From Muricea muricata (taxonomy: Eukaryota; Cnidaria; Anthozoa; Malacalcyonacea; Plexauridae), in the NCBI GenBank assembly GCA_963855995.1, contig OY979721.1, positions 15,975,893 through 16,039,892 on the forward strand: a stretch of 64,000 nucleotides of DNA, read 5' to 3'. The translations under genes were made by a program, and so were the position numbers. Numbering within the stretch: position 1 is the stretch's first letter; the number at the start of each line of letters is the position of its first letter. Positions 26,201 through 37,400 of this stretch are shown one piece after another. Under the pieces are notes generated by a model. That model was not told the origin of the DNA. It did not search any database and saw only the letters and a list, made by a program, of their open reading frames with translations.

Positions 26201-27692
26201 GTAAATTTTAAGAATTAAGTACCGGCTAGAACGCTTAGACAACATAAACCATCTTGCCAGAGCGTGATAACCAACATAGTCTAGTGGTGATGATAATAAG
26301 TATTTATGAGTATCAATCACTGATGCTGGGATCAATACGTGCTTTTGCCCAAAATCGTTTTGGTTTTGGTAAATTTTAAGAATTAAGTACCGGCTAGAAC
26401 GCTTAGACAAAATATACCATCGTGCCAGAGCGTTATAACCAACATAGTCTAGTGGTCAAGACAATATGTATTAATGGATATTAATCACTGATGCTGGGAT
26501 CAGTACCTGCCTTTGCCCATGAAAATTGTATTGGTTTTGGTAAATTTTAAGAATTAAGTACCGGCTAGAACGCTTAGACAACATAAACCATCGTGCCAGA
26601 GCGTCATAACCAACATAGTCTAGTGGTCAAGACAATATGTATTAGTGAGTATCATTCGCTGATGCTGGGATCAATACCTGCCTTTGCCCAAAATCGTTTT
26701 GGTTTAATTGGTAAATTTTAAGAATTAAGTACCGGCTAGAACGCTTAGACAACATATACCATCGTGACAGAGCATCATAACCAACATAGCCTAGAGGTCA
26801 AGACAATATGTATTGATGAGTATCAATCGCTGATGCTGGGATCAATACCTGCCTGCACCAAAATGGTTTTGGTTTTGGTAAACTTTAAGAATTAAGTACC
26901 GGCTAGAACGCTTAGACAACATAAGCCATCGTGCCAGAGCGTTATAACCAACATGGTCTAGTGGTCAAGACAATATGTAATAATGAGTATTAATCACTGA
27001 TGCTTGGATCAATACCTGCCTTTGCCCAAAAACGTTTTGGTTTTAATAAATTTTAAGAATTAAGTACCGGCTAGAACGCTTAGACAACATAAACCACCGT
27101 TCAAGAGCGTCTTAACCAAGATAGTCTAGTGGTGAAGACAGTATGTATTAATGAGTATAAATTGCTGATGCTGGGATCAAAACCTTCCTTTGCCCAAAAT
27201 GGTTTTGGTTTTGTTAAATTTTAAGAATTAAGTACCGGCTAGAACGCTTAGAGAACATATACTATCCTGACAAAGCATGATAACCTACATAGTCTAGCGG
27301 TCAAGACAATATGTATTAATGTGTATCAATCACTGATAATGGGATCAATACCTGCCTTTGCCCAAAATCGTTTTGGTTTTGGTAAATTTTAAGAATTAAG
27401 TACCGGCTAGAACGATTAGACGACATAGACCATCGTGCCAGAGCGTCATAACCAACATAGTCTAGTGGTCAAGACAATCTGTATTATAGTGAGTATCATT
27501 CATTGATGCTGGGATCAATACCTGCCTTTGCCCAAAATCATATTGGTTTTGGTAAATTTTAAGAATTAAGTACCGGCTAGAACGCTTAGACAACATAAAC
27601 TATCTTGCCAGAGCGTCCTAACCAACATAGTCTAGTGGTCACGACAATATGTATGAATGAGTGTTAATCACTGATGCTGGGATCATTACCTG
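23284..27692 (+). repeat. 168-bp satellite, block 3 (orientation A)
   Basis: About 26 monomers. The unit period measured between 23571 and 23739 is exactly 168 bp. A dimer-level repeat of 337 bp recurs at about 25008, 25345 and 25682, and a 2.36-kb higher-order period links 24160 to 26526 and 24339 to 26702. The series of variant monomers mirrors that of block 2 going outward from the junction. The array ends abruptly at 27692 in unrelated sequence. Confidence 0.96.
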
Positions 27693-28382
27693 GCCAAGTA
27701 AAGATGTCTCAACCAACGTGGCTAGAATAGACTCCTGCCCTTACCTTGAGTTGTTTGCGCGTAGTGTATGAATTATAATTCCTTACAAAGTATCTTTTGG
27801 TCTATTTTGCTGATTGTTTTAGGAAAATTCATCAAATATTGACAATTTCTTTATATCGTACACTCTGATACAGAAACCTTTTTATTTCTTTGTAAACCAC
27901 ACTGGAAAAATTTTTGGTACACGGAGAATATAACGGTTCTCAAAAGTCACCGAAAAAAATTCAGAAAAAACCGTGCCCAAAATGCTATAATTTTTCTCTT
28001 AGCAGTGGGAACCATCGTTTTTCTTGCGAAAAAAGCCCCCAAAAAATTGAAAACAAATTATTATTACTTCTTGTCTCTATAGTGCCTCAGCAATAATAGT
28101 GTCATGCGACATTTGGTTTAAATATCGATCTATTTTGTTCAGTGATATATGTAGATATAAATATATATAACTTGAACGCCTAGCTAGTTCATCAAATTTG
28201 GAAATGTATGTTTGATCAGAATTTACAAGGCCTTCTCAGAGTATAAGAAAAAGCTGATTTCAGCATGATCTCAACTATTCACACTGCAAGTGTAGAGTGG
28301 ATAATAAAAAACACAACTTATTTCGTAAATTTTTACATATTTTATCTCTCTGACACTGTCAACATTTTGACACTGGTTTTTT
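27693..28382. other. Intergenic stretch right of the satellite
   Basis: Non-coding, AT-rich. It contains copy 2 of the dispersed hairpin repeat (28263-28332). No gene was identified. Confidence 0.5.
28263..28332. repeat. Dispersed repeat with internal hairpin, copy 2
   Basis: Matches 13431-13508 in the same orientation: a CATGATCTCAAC start, a hairpin core ending GTGTAGAGTGGATAATAA, and AACTTATTTCGTAAAT at the end. Confidence 0.75.
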
Positions 28383-30614
28383 TTATTCGCAGGCTATAAT
28401 GAACTGCAGGACGATACTTATTAAAAACATTGTTGGTTTGGAGGGTGCAGAATTTCTTTTAGAGTTATTTGGTATTATATTTGTACTTCTTGACAACTTT
28501 GTTTCGCTGCTGGCTTTTATTGGGGTTGATTTTGTTTCTATGCGTGATGAAGATAAATGACCTTTCAAAGAGGACGATGTAAAATTGCTTTTTGAACTTT
28601 CTTTCCATAACAATGGTGAACTTGGCTCGCTTTCTCTTGATTTGGTTATGTGTATCGTTGATGTTGTTTCGTCAGTTGATAAAGACGGATGGAGATTCGC
28701 AGATGCTGACCTCATAATGAGCCAAGTTGTAGAATGAACTGAGCTGATGTGGCTGGTACAGCTTTGGTTCAAGACTGATTCACAGCTTGTTTTGTTTAAT
28801 GAAAATCTTGATAAGTTAACTGTAGTCTGGACATTTGTGGACATTGCTGTGGAGCTCACTTCCGGTTCTATAGATGAATGATCTCCAAAGGACTGGCTCG
28901 ATGATGTTTTACACTCTCCGCAGTGAGATGAATTTGAAGTTGATACTTTGTTGCGCTGTGTCAAATTGAATAACAACACCATGCTTTGTTCAGAAGTTGA
29001 GACAGTTCGTTGTAAAAAAGTTGATGCAGTCTGGTGTGAAATTAGAGTTAATGGAATTTGGTTTGACTTATCAGGTTGTAAATTGAATGTATTTTGGTGA
29101 AGTGTTGACCGTGAAGTTAGAGTTAATGTTGCTTTGATTGGGCTTGTGTTAATGCTGAAGAGAGTAACGTTTAATCTGGTCATTTGAACTGTTGTTTCAG
29201 GACTTACAGAATATACTGTTACGGAACTTATTAGGTCTGTATTAGTTATGGTCAGTAGAACAGTTTCTGAGGATTTTTCTGAGGTGAGAGAGCTAGTGTT
29301 TCGGTAATAATAATTGCTGTACTCGACTTCAGGCGACTTTGCGTTAGTATAGAGTGTTGAACTTCCCACAAAAAATTGTGTTGGAGCTAATGTGACATTT
29401 TGAAGTTTGCTTCCAGAAGTGTAAAGTTTTCCTGTGTTGAGGGCTTGTAGCTGAGAAAGCATTGAAGCTGTTCCCTTTGAATGTTTCCTGCTCGTTGATT
29501 GTTTAAACTTTGTAATTTGCGAAGTTGTTTTTATATTGGATTGTTTCATCAATGATGTCATTTGTATTTGAGAAATTGTACCATGTATTGAGAAGGTTAG
29601 GTTTTGTATGAATTGAGGAGTTGTGTTTTGTAAACTTGCAGTCGTATGGTTTTGTAGTAGCTTCTCACTGACAGTGTTAGGCGCCGTTGAATTCTGCAGA
29701 ACTTTAGAAGCTGTGTGTTGTAGACCATCAGTTATAGGATGTGTAAACACTGTTAAGTTTCCTACTAAGGGTATGTGTGATGATGAATTCTGTATTGTGA
29801 CTGAAGATGGACACACAATTCGTCTCACTATGTGACAATGTTCATCCATTAGCTTTGTTCTGTCGTTGACCTGATAAAGAAAACTTGCGCGTTTTGTTCC
29901 AGTACATTCCATCATGCTGTGCTCATGGCAGTCAAGAAATCCCGCTCCAACACAGTCATTGGATTTTTTGAAAGAATGCAAGGAGTTATAGCCATATTTT
30001 GAACTCCAACACTCTCCGTAGTTTTGTATTGTAAATTGATTATATATGCTCAGATTCCCTTCTGATAGCCTGCTTAATTTCTCTAGACATCGGCAGACTA
30101 ATCTAAAATAAAAATACTTGCATCTTTTGTATATGGTCTTCTTTAGATAGATACTGTACATGTTGTGGTAAGGCATATTTTCCTATTGTTCATAAATGTT
30201 GCCCTCCCTGCAGGCCATTGTATGTACTTGGTACGCATGTTAGTATATTTATACAGACGGTTGTTTTGTGCTGAAAATTACTGTGCTGCTCATCCTATAT
30301 CTAGTTCTTGGTATTGTCTTTTCTGGCTGGGCACTGAGAATTGACTAAATTCTCTTGCAAATTATCCCGGTTCCCCTTGACCCTCAGCCTGGACTTTTCA
30401 ATCACATGTAATAGTTTATAAAATAGATTAGTGGATGTCTTACCCGAACAAATACTCTTCCCAGTGAAACCAATCAGTTGGAATACCGCTGAACAACGAC
30501 GATGTTTTATCGCGGTCGGTAACAACAAGTTCATTGTAGGCTATCTTGCTATTTTGATACGTATCTATACAGTCGACCTTGAAGTAGGTTGGTTCACAGG
30601 TAGCATGATGGCTC
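28383..30614 (-). CDS. NYGECW-domain protein with long mucin-like stalk and probable GPI anchor
   Basis: Two exons are supported on the minus strand: 30614-30444 and 30102-28383, joined in phase 2. The first gives an ELVVTDRD block and DWFHWEEYL; the second continues LVCRCLEKL, then the signature IQNYGECWSS and spaced cysteines to about 230 codons in. I know this arrangement (tDRD, DWxxW, CRC, NYGECW, ECxG) from cnidarian secreted proteins; its function is not established. The rest, about 470 residues, is rich in Ser, Thr and Asn with many N-glycosylation sequons, so it looks like a mucin-type stalk. The C-terminus ends in a hydrophobic tail (MFLISIVLQFIIA) after a polar spacer, as in GPI-anchored proteins. 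The stop codon overlaps an AATAAA hexamer (28387-28382). A signal-peptide exon should lie upstream but I could not place it. Confidence 0.72.
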
Positions 30615-31824
30615 CTGCAAACTATCAAAACAAATTTGATGCGTGAAAACGGAAAGAAAACCTTGCAATTCTTCAACGTGAATTTAAACGTGAAATGAGA
30701 TTTTACATTGACAATCTTTAACCTAACCTTCCCCCAACTCTACACACGTCAGACCCAGAGTAATCTCACAAAATACCATCAAAACATTACATTTATTACA
30801 GCGGAAAATTACCTTGGAAATTTTGAATGCAAAAAATGACGGCGGCAGTAATTACGAGTCCCAGAAATTTACCTGAACATATCAAAGTGCAAATTGTTAG
30901 TTTTACAGCAACGACATACTACTTCCAAAACTTTTATGGAGAAAGAAGCCTTGTGTCTGTAATGTTTAATCAGTGTAAACATTAAGTTATTCATGTTATG
31001 TTAATGTTGTACCCAGTCGTAATGGATCTCACTTGAAAATATTCCGAATTTTTCCTAATGGAAAAGAAATGTGCTAATATATACTTATCCGCTATAACTT
31101 TAACATGCCTGAGGCAAGCTTTAAGTTACACCGCGAAATATATGAATTTATGAAATTAGCCGGGGTTTTTTTCATTTACTATTATAAAAATGTACATAAT
31201 CTCCGCTTTCTCTAAACAAAAATCTTTATATTTTCTTCGGTTTCAAAAACATTAATATTTCACGTTACCTTTCATTTTAGTTGAACAATACCACTGAATA
31301 TTATGTTAAAATAAGCATTTTAAGGTGAATAGATCACTTTGAGTGACTTTCTCTCGTGTTTTCTCTTGACAGCTTCAGAGTTTAATTGTACATACTTTGA
31401 ATTGAAGCGCATTTGAGCGCAGCCTGCTTTGTTTTGAGTAAGTGTTTCGTAAAATAAAAGTGAAATGCACTACATATACCTAATGAGTTGTCAGTGTTTC
31501 CCTAGTGATATCATGTTTGCGTAAAATTATCTCGTCATTGCATTGTCATAATAACAATCACGGACGAAAGCTTACGCAAAATCACGCCAATTAACAGTAA
31601 GCCGCCCTCACGAAATCTGGCAAAGGTGTTACATTCTCTTTTTAAAGATAATGAGATGAATTTGCTTAACATTTTGTGACAATACGATGTAATCATGTTC
31701 GCGAAGCGCATGTTGAAAAATTCTATTTATAAGCTCAAATTGAAACGTGGCTTTTTCGTCGTTTCTTCATGAATTAAGAATAAGGATTATGACAAGCATT
31801 TATCAAGTATCAATCGTTATCAAA
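30615..31824. other. Spacer between the two NYGECW genes
   Basis: It should contain the first exon and promoter of the downstream gene, but I found no convincing signal-peptide exon. Otherwise AT-rich and without recognised features. Confidence 0.45.
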
Positions 31825-32495
31825 TTAAGGATTGACCGTCGAAGTTGCGTAAGAAGTAGAAGATGCGGTACAAACAGTCATTGTCTCGATTTTACATTCG
31901 CTATTTACAATTTCAAGCTCATCCATAAACGGCTCGTCATCGTAATGAGCATGATACACAAACTGACTAAATTCAATGCCAAAGCACTCGTCGTCGCTGT
32001 ACAAATCACAGAAAAGGAAATCCTTGCCGATGCATGCCTTTTCGTCGTAATCAAGTTGCGTTAGGTCGTAGATGATATCCTCAGATGTCCAACATTCCCC
32101 ATAGTTGGACAAAGAAAAGTGATGGTATTTTTTCTTCTGCTCTTTACCAAGTTGCATAAGTCTTTCATAACATCGACAACTGAACCTAAAGTTGAAAATC
32201 AGTAAAATACCACTGCCTGAGCCATTTGAAGGATTGGTAGGAGGCTGGCGTAGAATTAGAGGCGTGACACCTCACAAATACCTAACTTCAAAAGCCTCCT
32301 ATTTCAAATTAGAATCCGAGATACATTATTCTCACCCATGTATATATTCTGCCCAGTTAAACCAGTCAATATCTTGGCCACCATATTGGGATGCTGTCCA
32401 ATCCCGGTCAGTCATCACCAAGGTGTGAAACAACTTACGAGAATGCTTCATGAAGCAACCAATCTTCTCGTAAGTGCGATTACATCTCGGGTGTT
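31825..32495 (-). CDS. Small secreted NYGECW-domain protein (paralog without stalk)
   Basis: Two minus-strand exons: about 32495-32336 and 32185-31825, joined in phase 2 exactly like the neighbouring paralog. The first encodes a Cys-containing stretch, then LVMTDRDWTASQYGG and DWFNWAEYI. The second encodes a CRCYERL block, then LSNYGECWTS, an ACIGKDFLFC stretch, ECFGIEFSQFVY and IVNSECKIETMTVC, and ends at TAA. Most cysteines align with those of the larger paralog, supporting a shared disulfide-bonded fold. It ends shortly after the domain, with a brief Ser/Thr tail and no stalk or anchor, so it is likely a soluble secreted form. The 5' splice site of the first exon and the signal-peptide exon are unresolved. 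Confidence 0.68.
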
Positions 32496-32499
32496 CTAT

Positions 32500-33400
32500 A
32501 CCTATACGGTAGAAAAAACAAATTCATCGGTTTGCTCTGTTGAACTAAATTATTTCCACCTTTACGCAGACTTCTATCCTTACATTTCTTCCTCAAAAAA
32601 AACCCCGACTACAAACCTTTTGTGGTTCAGAGTTGCCATGAAAAAGAGAGAACCTACACTAAACTAACCAAAGTAACAATGGATCAGAATACTCTAATAC
32701 CTGTGCAGAAATGGCAGCACAGAAGCAAAACCCATACTCGTAGAATACTTTTGATTATGTAGTCTAAAATGATAAAATAAAAGTGCTCAATTTTTCTTCT
32801 TTAAAAATGAGAGGTTAGAAGATTTCGTACGTTGTCTTGTGAGGTTTTTTAATCTACTTAAACAGAAAGGAATATGTCTATGTGCCCTTCTTTGCTGTCT
32901 TGAAGGAATATTCCTGAAGCATAGCTCTAAGTTGGTCATTGACTTATTCATTAAATTCTGTTAACATAATCATGTAAACGGATCTTGATTCCTTTTCTCA
33001 ATACAGTGCTTACCTTTCATCCTCATCTTTTGCAATTATTTGTACTCTTTGGACAGTTTGTGCATGGAAATAATCAGTCGAGCTAATTTCAAAATGAATG
33101 TAGCACGGCAACAATTGCGGGTGATTTTGTTAAACTGCCGCGTTAATTTCTTCTATTGTCTCAGAATTATTTGTGTGGATGACAAATAATTAATTAAATG
33201 TGATGAAAAACGAAATCATTGTTGTAGTGGATTTTGAATGTTATTAGACTTTCTCGATAGGTAGACTTGTAATTCAGCATTATATTAAGCTATGAAGCCA
33301 AATTAGTTAATAACATTTATAATGTACGTGCTTGTCAGTTTTCGCTCCTTGTGGTGCTTCAAAACCACTTGAATATACGTTGTGACTTGGGCGTCTGTGT
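32500..33400. other. Intergenic region
   Basis: No supported coding exon. It probably includes the promoter and first exon of the minus-strand NYGECW gene and upstream DNA of the ECT2L-like gene. Confidence 0.45.
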
Positions 33401-33751
33401 CACCACAGATTACTATTGTACCAGATGTCTATCTTCGTGTTTTCGCAAGGTAAATTTGTGTTCTCGATTTTCACACTGATCACGAATTGCACTCGTCATT
33501 TTTCGCAATATCACGTATGCTGCGCTTACTAAGAACATGGCGGACACTTGCGTCAGACTCGCGTCCAGGCCAGGCCTTTGTCAGACATGCATAGGTTTTA
33601 GACTCGGTTAGACTGTTGCTTACGTTGTATGGCGTGGATTGCGCTTACTAAGAACATGGCGGAAATCTTTCGTCAGCTCGCGTAAGCAGTCAAAAACTTG
33701 TAACAGATATTTGGCGAAGATAGACATCTGGTACAATAGTAATCTGTGGTG
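33401..33751. mobile_element. MITE with 37-bp perfect terminal inverted repeats
   Basis: Left end 33401-33437 (CACCACAGATTACTATTGTA...) is the exact reverse complement of 33715-33751. Inside is a direct duplication of TGCGCTTACTAAGAACATGGCGGA-type sequence (about 33510 and 33637). The CAC...GTG termini recall CACTA-type elements, but I see no clear target-site duplication, so the superfamily is open. It lies 60 bp upstream of the start codon proposed for the ECT2L-like gene. Confidence 0.85.
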
Positions 33752-33811
33752 TCACTGCCTGTAGCGCTGTTACCATAGCGATAGTCACGGTTGACGCATT
33801 AGAATGTCAAA

Positions 33812-34377
33812 ATGGCGACCAAAACAAGGAGCGATGCATCAACAAAACGAAATAAAAGGCGAAACATAGAGCCAGCATACATGCGAAGCAAGTATATAAC
33901 GATATCACATGACATGCTAGGCTATAAGAATCAAGATAGTTCTCGAAGCGCATGGAAATCTATCGCAGATACTGCCATATCGGAAAAAGTTAGTTGTTTT
34001 GTCGTCTGTGGTTTGTTTAAATACAAGAATTAGCGTTAAAATCTGCTTTTTAGATTTTTCATTTGAATATGACATATTGTAAAATTAACAAGTACAATTA
34101 TTGATATTACTGTGTATTGTTGGACAATAAACTATGCCAGCTGAGTAAACATGCCTCAAGCAGTATATAGTCGCTAAAAATTGATGTACACTGTCATTAT
34201 TAGGAAACGGGGTACTTTACACTTTACCATACCCAAATAATGCCAGTATGCGTCATAGTTACTAGAGTATGGTAAAGTGTAAAATTTCCCTAATTTTTTC
34301 TACATCATGGAAAAATTTATAACTAATCTAATTTTTATATGAAATATGCTCTAAATTTTTACATGATATACATAAAA

Positions 34378-34453
<76 letters not shown>

Positions 34454-37400
34454 GAAATACCACATATTATTTTTGTGTATTTAAGGTTTTCTTAGAGCGT
34501 CGTAATTTGATTGGCCATTGGGTGAGTAATCAAATGTGTAAAAATACAGGAAACAAAGTTTTAAATTTCACCTGCTGTGCTCAGTGGTGTTTGTTATGGA
34601 CTTAAGGTGTATGGGACAATTTTGGTTAATCAATTGTGTTGCATGAAATCACACAATGCATAGGTGTAGGAGCTTGGGGGTATGAGCTCCTCAATGTTTC
34701 CCCAAAGTGCCTTTTTTCAAGGTTAAACAATTGGAAAAATGTCTTTTTTAAAGAAAATGCTATGCTTATAATGGGGTGCCATCCAACTTCATGTTGCTTC
34801 CTACACCCTCAACAAATGTCTAAACAGATTTATAGTATTATACAAAAGAAATATTTTTAACCCCTCAAAACACATTTCAAAAAGTTTACCGATAGGTGTC
34901 AGTGGTATTTGATATGATATTTGTGAACTTGACATGATCTCTCAAAATTACCAGAAACCTCACAAAAATGACTGAATGGGTCTCCTTCTGTGAAAACGAC
35001 TGAATAGGTGAGAAAACAGAGATGAAATGTTTGTCTGAATTTTTCTTCAGTACAACTCTTGGAATGAAACTCAAAGAAAGAGATTCTTTGACTTCATACT
35101 GGACCAATCATCACATCCAGAGTTGAAGTTTATTTTGGCGTGGTTCAAGCAACCTTTACGATCTCAGCAAGATTTTACCACCATACTTCCCAAAGTAGTC
35201 TCAACACACATATTTAGCTATCTTGATCCACGGAGTCTTTGTCGAGCTGCCAGTGTGTCATGGCATTGGAGATGGTTGGTTGAACAGGATATTATTTGGA
35301 AAAGAAAATGTCTTAAGTTTGCTTGGTATTTGCCTTATAAACCTAGTGAATTAGAAAACGGAGCATGGAAGAAACATTATATGATGTGCATGAAGACTTT
35401 GAATATTAAACTGCCTCAGAAATCTGTAAGTATATGCAGTTATATTAATGGCCCGTTTTAGATGTCACTTTTCCGTTGCGTTGAATACAATTCAAAGAAT
35501 TGCTGATGAGGTGAAATGGTTTCATTTGCATTGGACAAAACAGGGATGCGACGTCTATAAATGAGTGTAAGGAGAGCTTTATGAGAAATAAAGATGCGAG
35601 GCGAGCAAGTGTTTTAAATAGCCTCAAAAACGACCCTTTTTATACCCATCTGGTGATTTTATTTACGAAGAATTTTTCAATATAGATGTCGTTTAAGCCG
35701 AGAAAATTAAGGAAAAAATTTTGTGTAAATAAACGTGGATCTTTATCACAAATAAAGACTTCTTTGCGGCCACGATTTTCTTTGTGTTTTGCTAGACTAA
35801 GTGAATTATTATCGTATTATAGTGAATTATTATTATCGTATGTCCTCTGGTTTTATCAACATTGGTTCTCCATAGATTAAACTTGTAAATCTATTTTAAT
35901 TTATTTTGAAGAAAGACCTAACATGGATGTCAGCGTGAACATTGTGTTATCATAGAACTTCAATACTGGTCAAACGTAAAATACGTAACACATCGCAAAT
36001 ATCACTTATTTTAGACCAACATAGAAAATAAATACAGAGTTGTTCTAGAAGCATTAACAGCAGAGAAATACAACAGCGAATCTGGTATTGCGGCAAAAAC
36101 TTACAGAAAATGGAAAAAGAATGTTCCGTTGGTTCATAAAGATGGTAATAAGGTGTTTTTTTAAACCGCTGTCAATGACGGCTGATGTAAAGTATGTCGC
36201 CTTCACTTTATACAGAAGATGCAGTACGTCCTCCTTGGATTGCAAACAGTATGCGACCAAAAGAACTTGAATATGCTGATAAAGTATTATTTGGAAAGAA
36301 GAATGCAGAGATGTCAGGTGGACTAACGGCTCAGCCACTCTCGAAATTCAGGCAGGGCAAGCATTCACGATCTAAGACTACTCCAACTCAAACAGCAAAT
36401 ATGCCAGCTGGTGAATATAGTGGGCAGTCCTTGCACAGACGTAGCAAAAGTGAGGTATGTACAGTATGTTGACAGTCAAACAAAATCGTATGATCTTGCA
36501 CTCCTCGAACGTGTTACAAACCAAACTTTGACGTTGTGTGAGCGAGTTAAAGCCTTCGATTCCTACGTTAGGTAAGTGCGACTGTCTTTAAAGAACTACA
36601 AATACCTTTATCTCTTGAGTATTCTTGCATGTTGGAAGAATTGAAGGACATAAGGAGGACATAATACTATGCTGCCAGCAATACAACACAGTAAAATACA
36701 TGGTGATGTGCTGTACATTTTTTAGGAGTTTTCCCTTTCAAAGCATGGTCCTCTTAATCCATCTTTGTTGACGTTATCTGAAGCAATTCATTCTGAGCAG
36801 CTTTATCAAAGTAAGTTGGGATCTTGATTACCCATATATACATTGCGCTGATGCATTGAACTAGTACATATAAAGAAGCGAAGTTAGCGAGCCAAATGCC
36901 TTCAACGTTGTGCCACTTGTAAGGGTATTGAACATGACTGATTTGTAATACACTGTTTATTGAAGCAGACGGAATGCCTGTTGACTTGGATGAAAATCAA
37001 AACTTTCTCCAAAACCTCAAACCAAGGTGAACAATAATTTTCTGACGTTATTGAAAAGTATACAATCCACCGACTGTTACCAATCTGACACATATTCCTC
37101 TGGTGTGCCTTAGGTCAATGTTGGGCAGTTCGCAGGTGTACTCTCAAGTGGAGACTAAGACCAATCTACAAGAGAAAAGTATGGTAGGACAGCATACTTA
37201 TTAAGGCACACAAGTGTATGGCACACAAATACCTTTATCTCTGTATCTCTGTATATACAGTTTCTTATAAGGACCTTCGTTTCCCTTTTTCTTGATTAGT
37301 CTAAACTATCAAATGTTAAATTTTGTTTTCTTTAGGCCTACCCAAATGTGGTTAATCCACGTATCATCTTTATTTCATCTCAAATTTCTGCGTATGAAGT

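Noticed and set aside
14831..26410. Several 60-97 codon open frames (RSSRYLILKIYQNQNDFG type) in the satellite
   Set aside because: They exist because the 168-bp unit is divisible by three. They end within one or two monomers, have no domain, and are interrupted in most copies.
14595..27692. CRISPR-like or prokaryotic repeat array
   Set aside because: Units are 168 bp with no unique spacers, the surrounding genes are spliced animal genes, and the array changes orientation.
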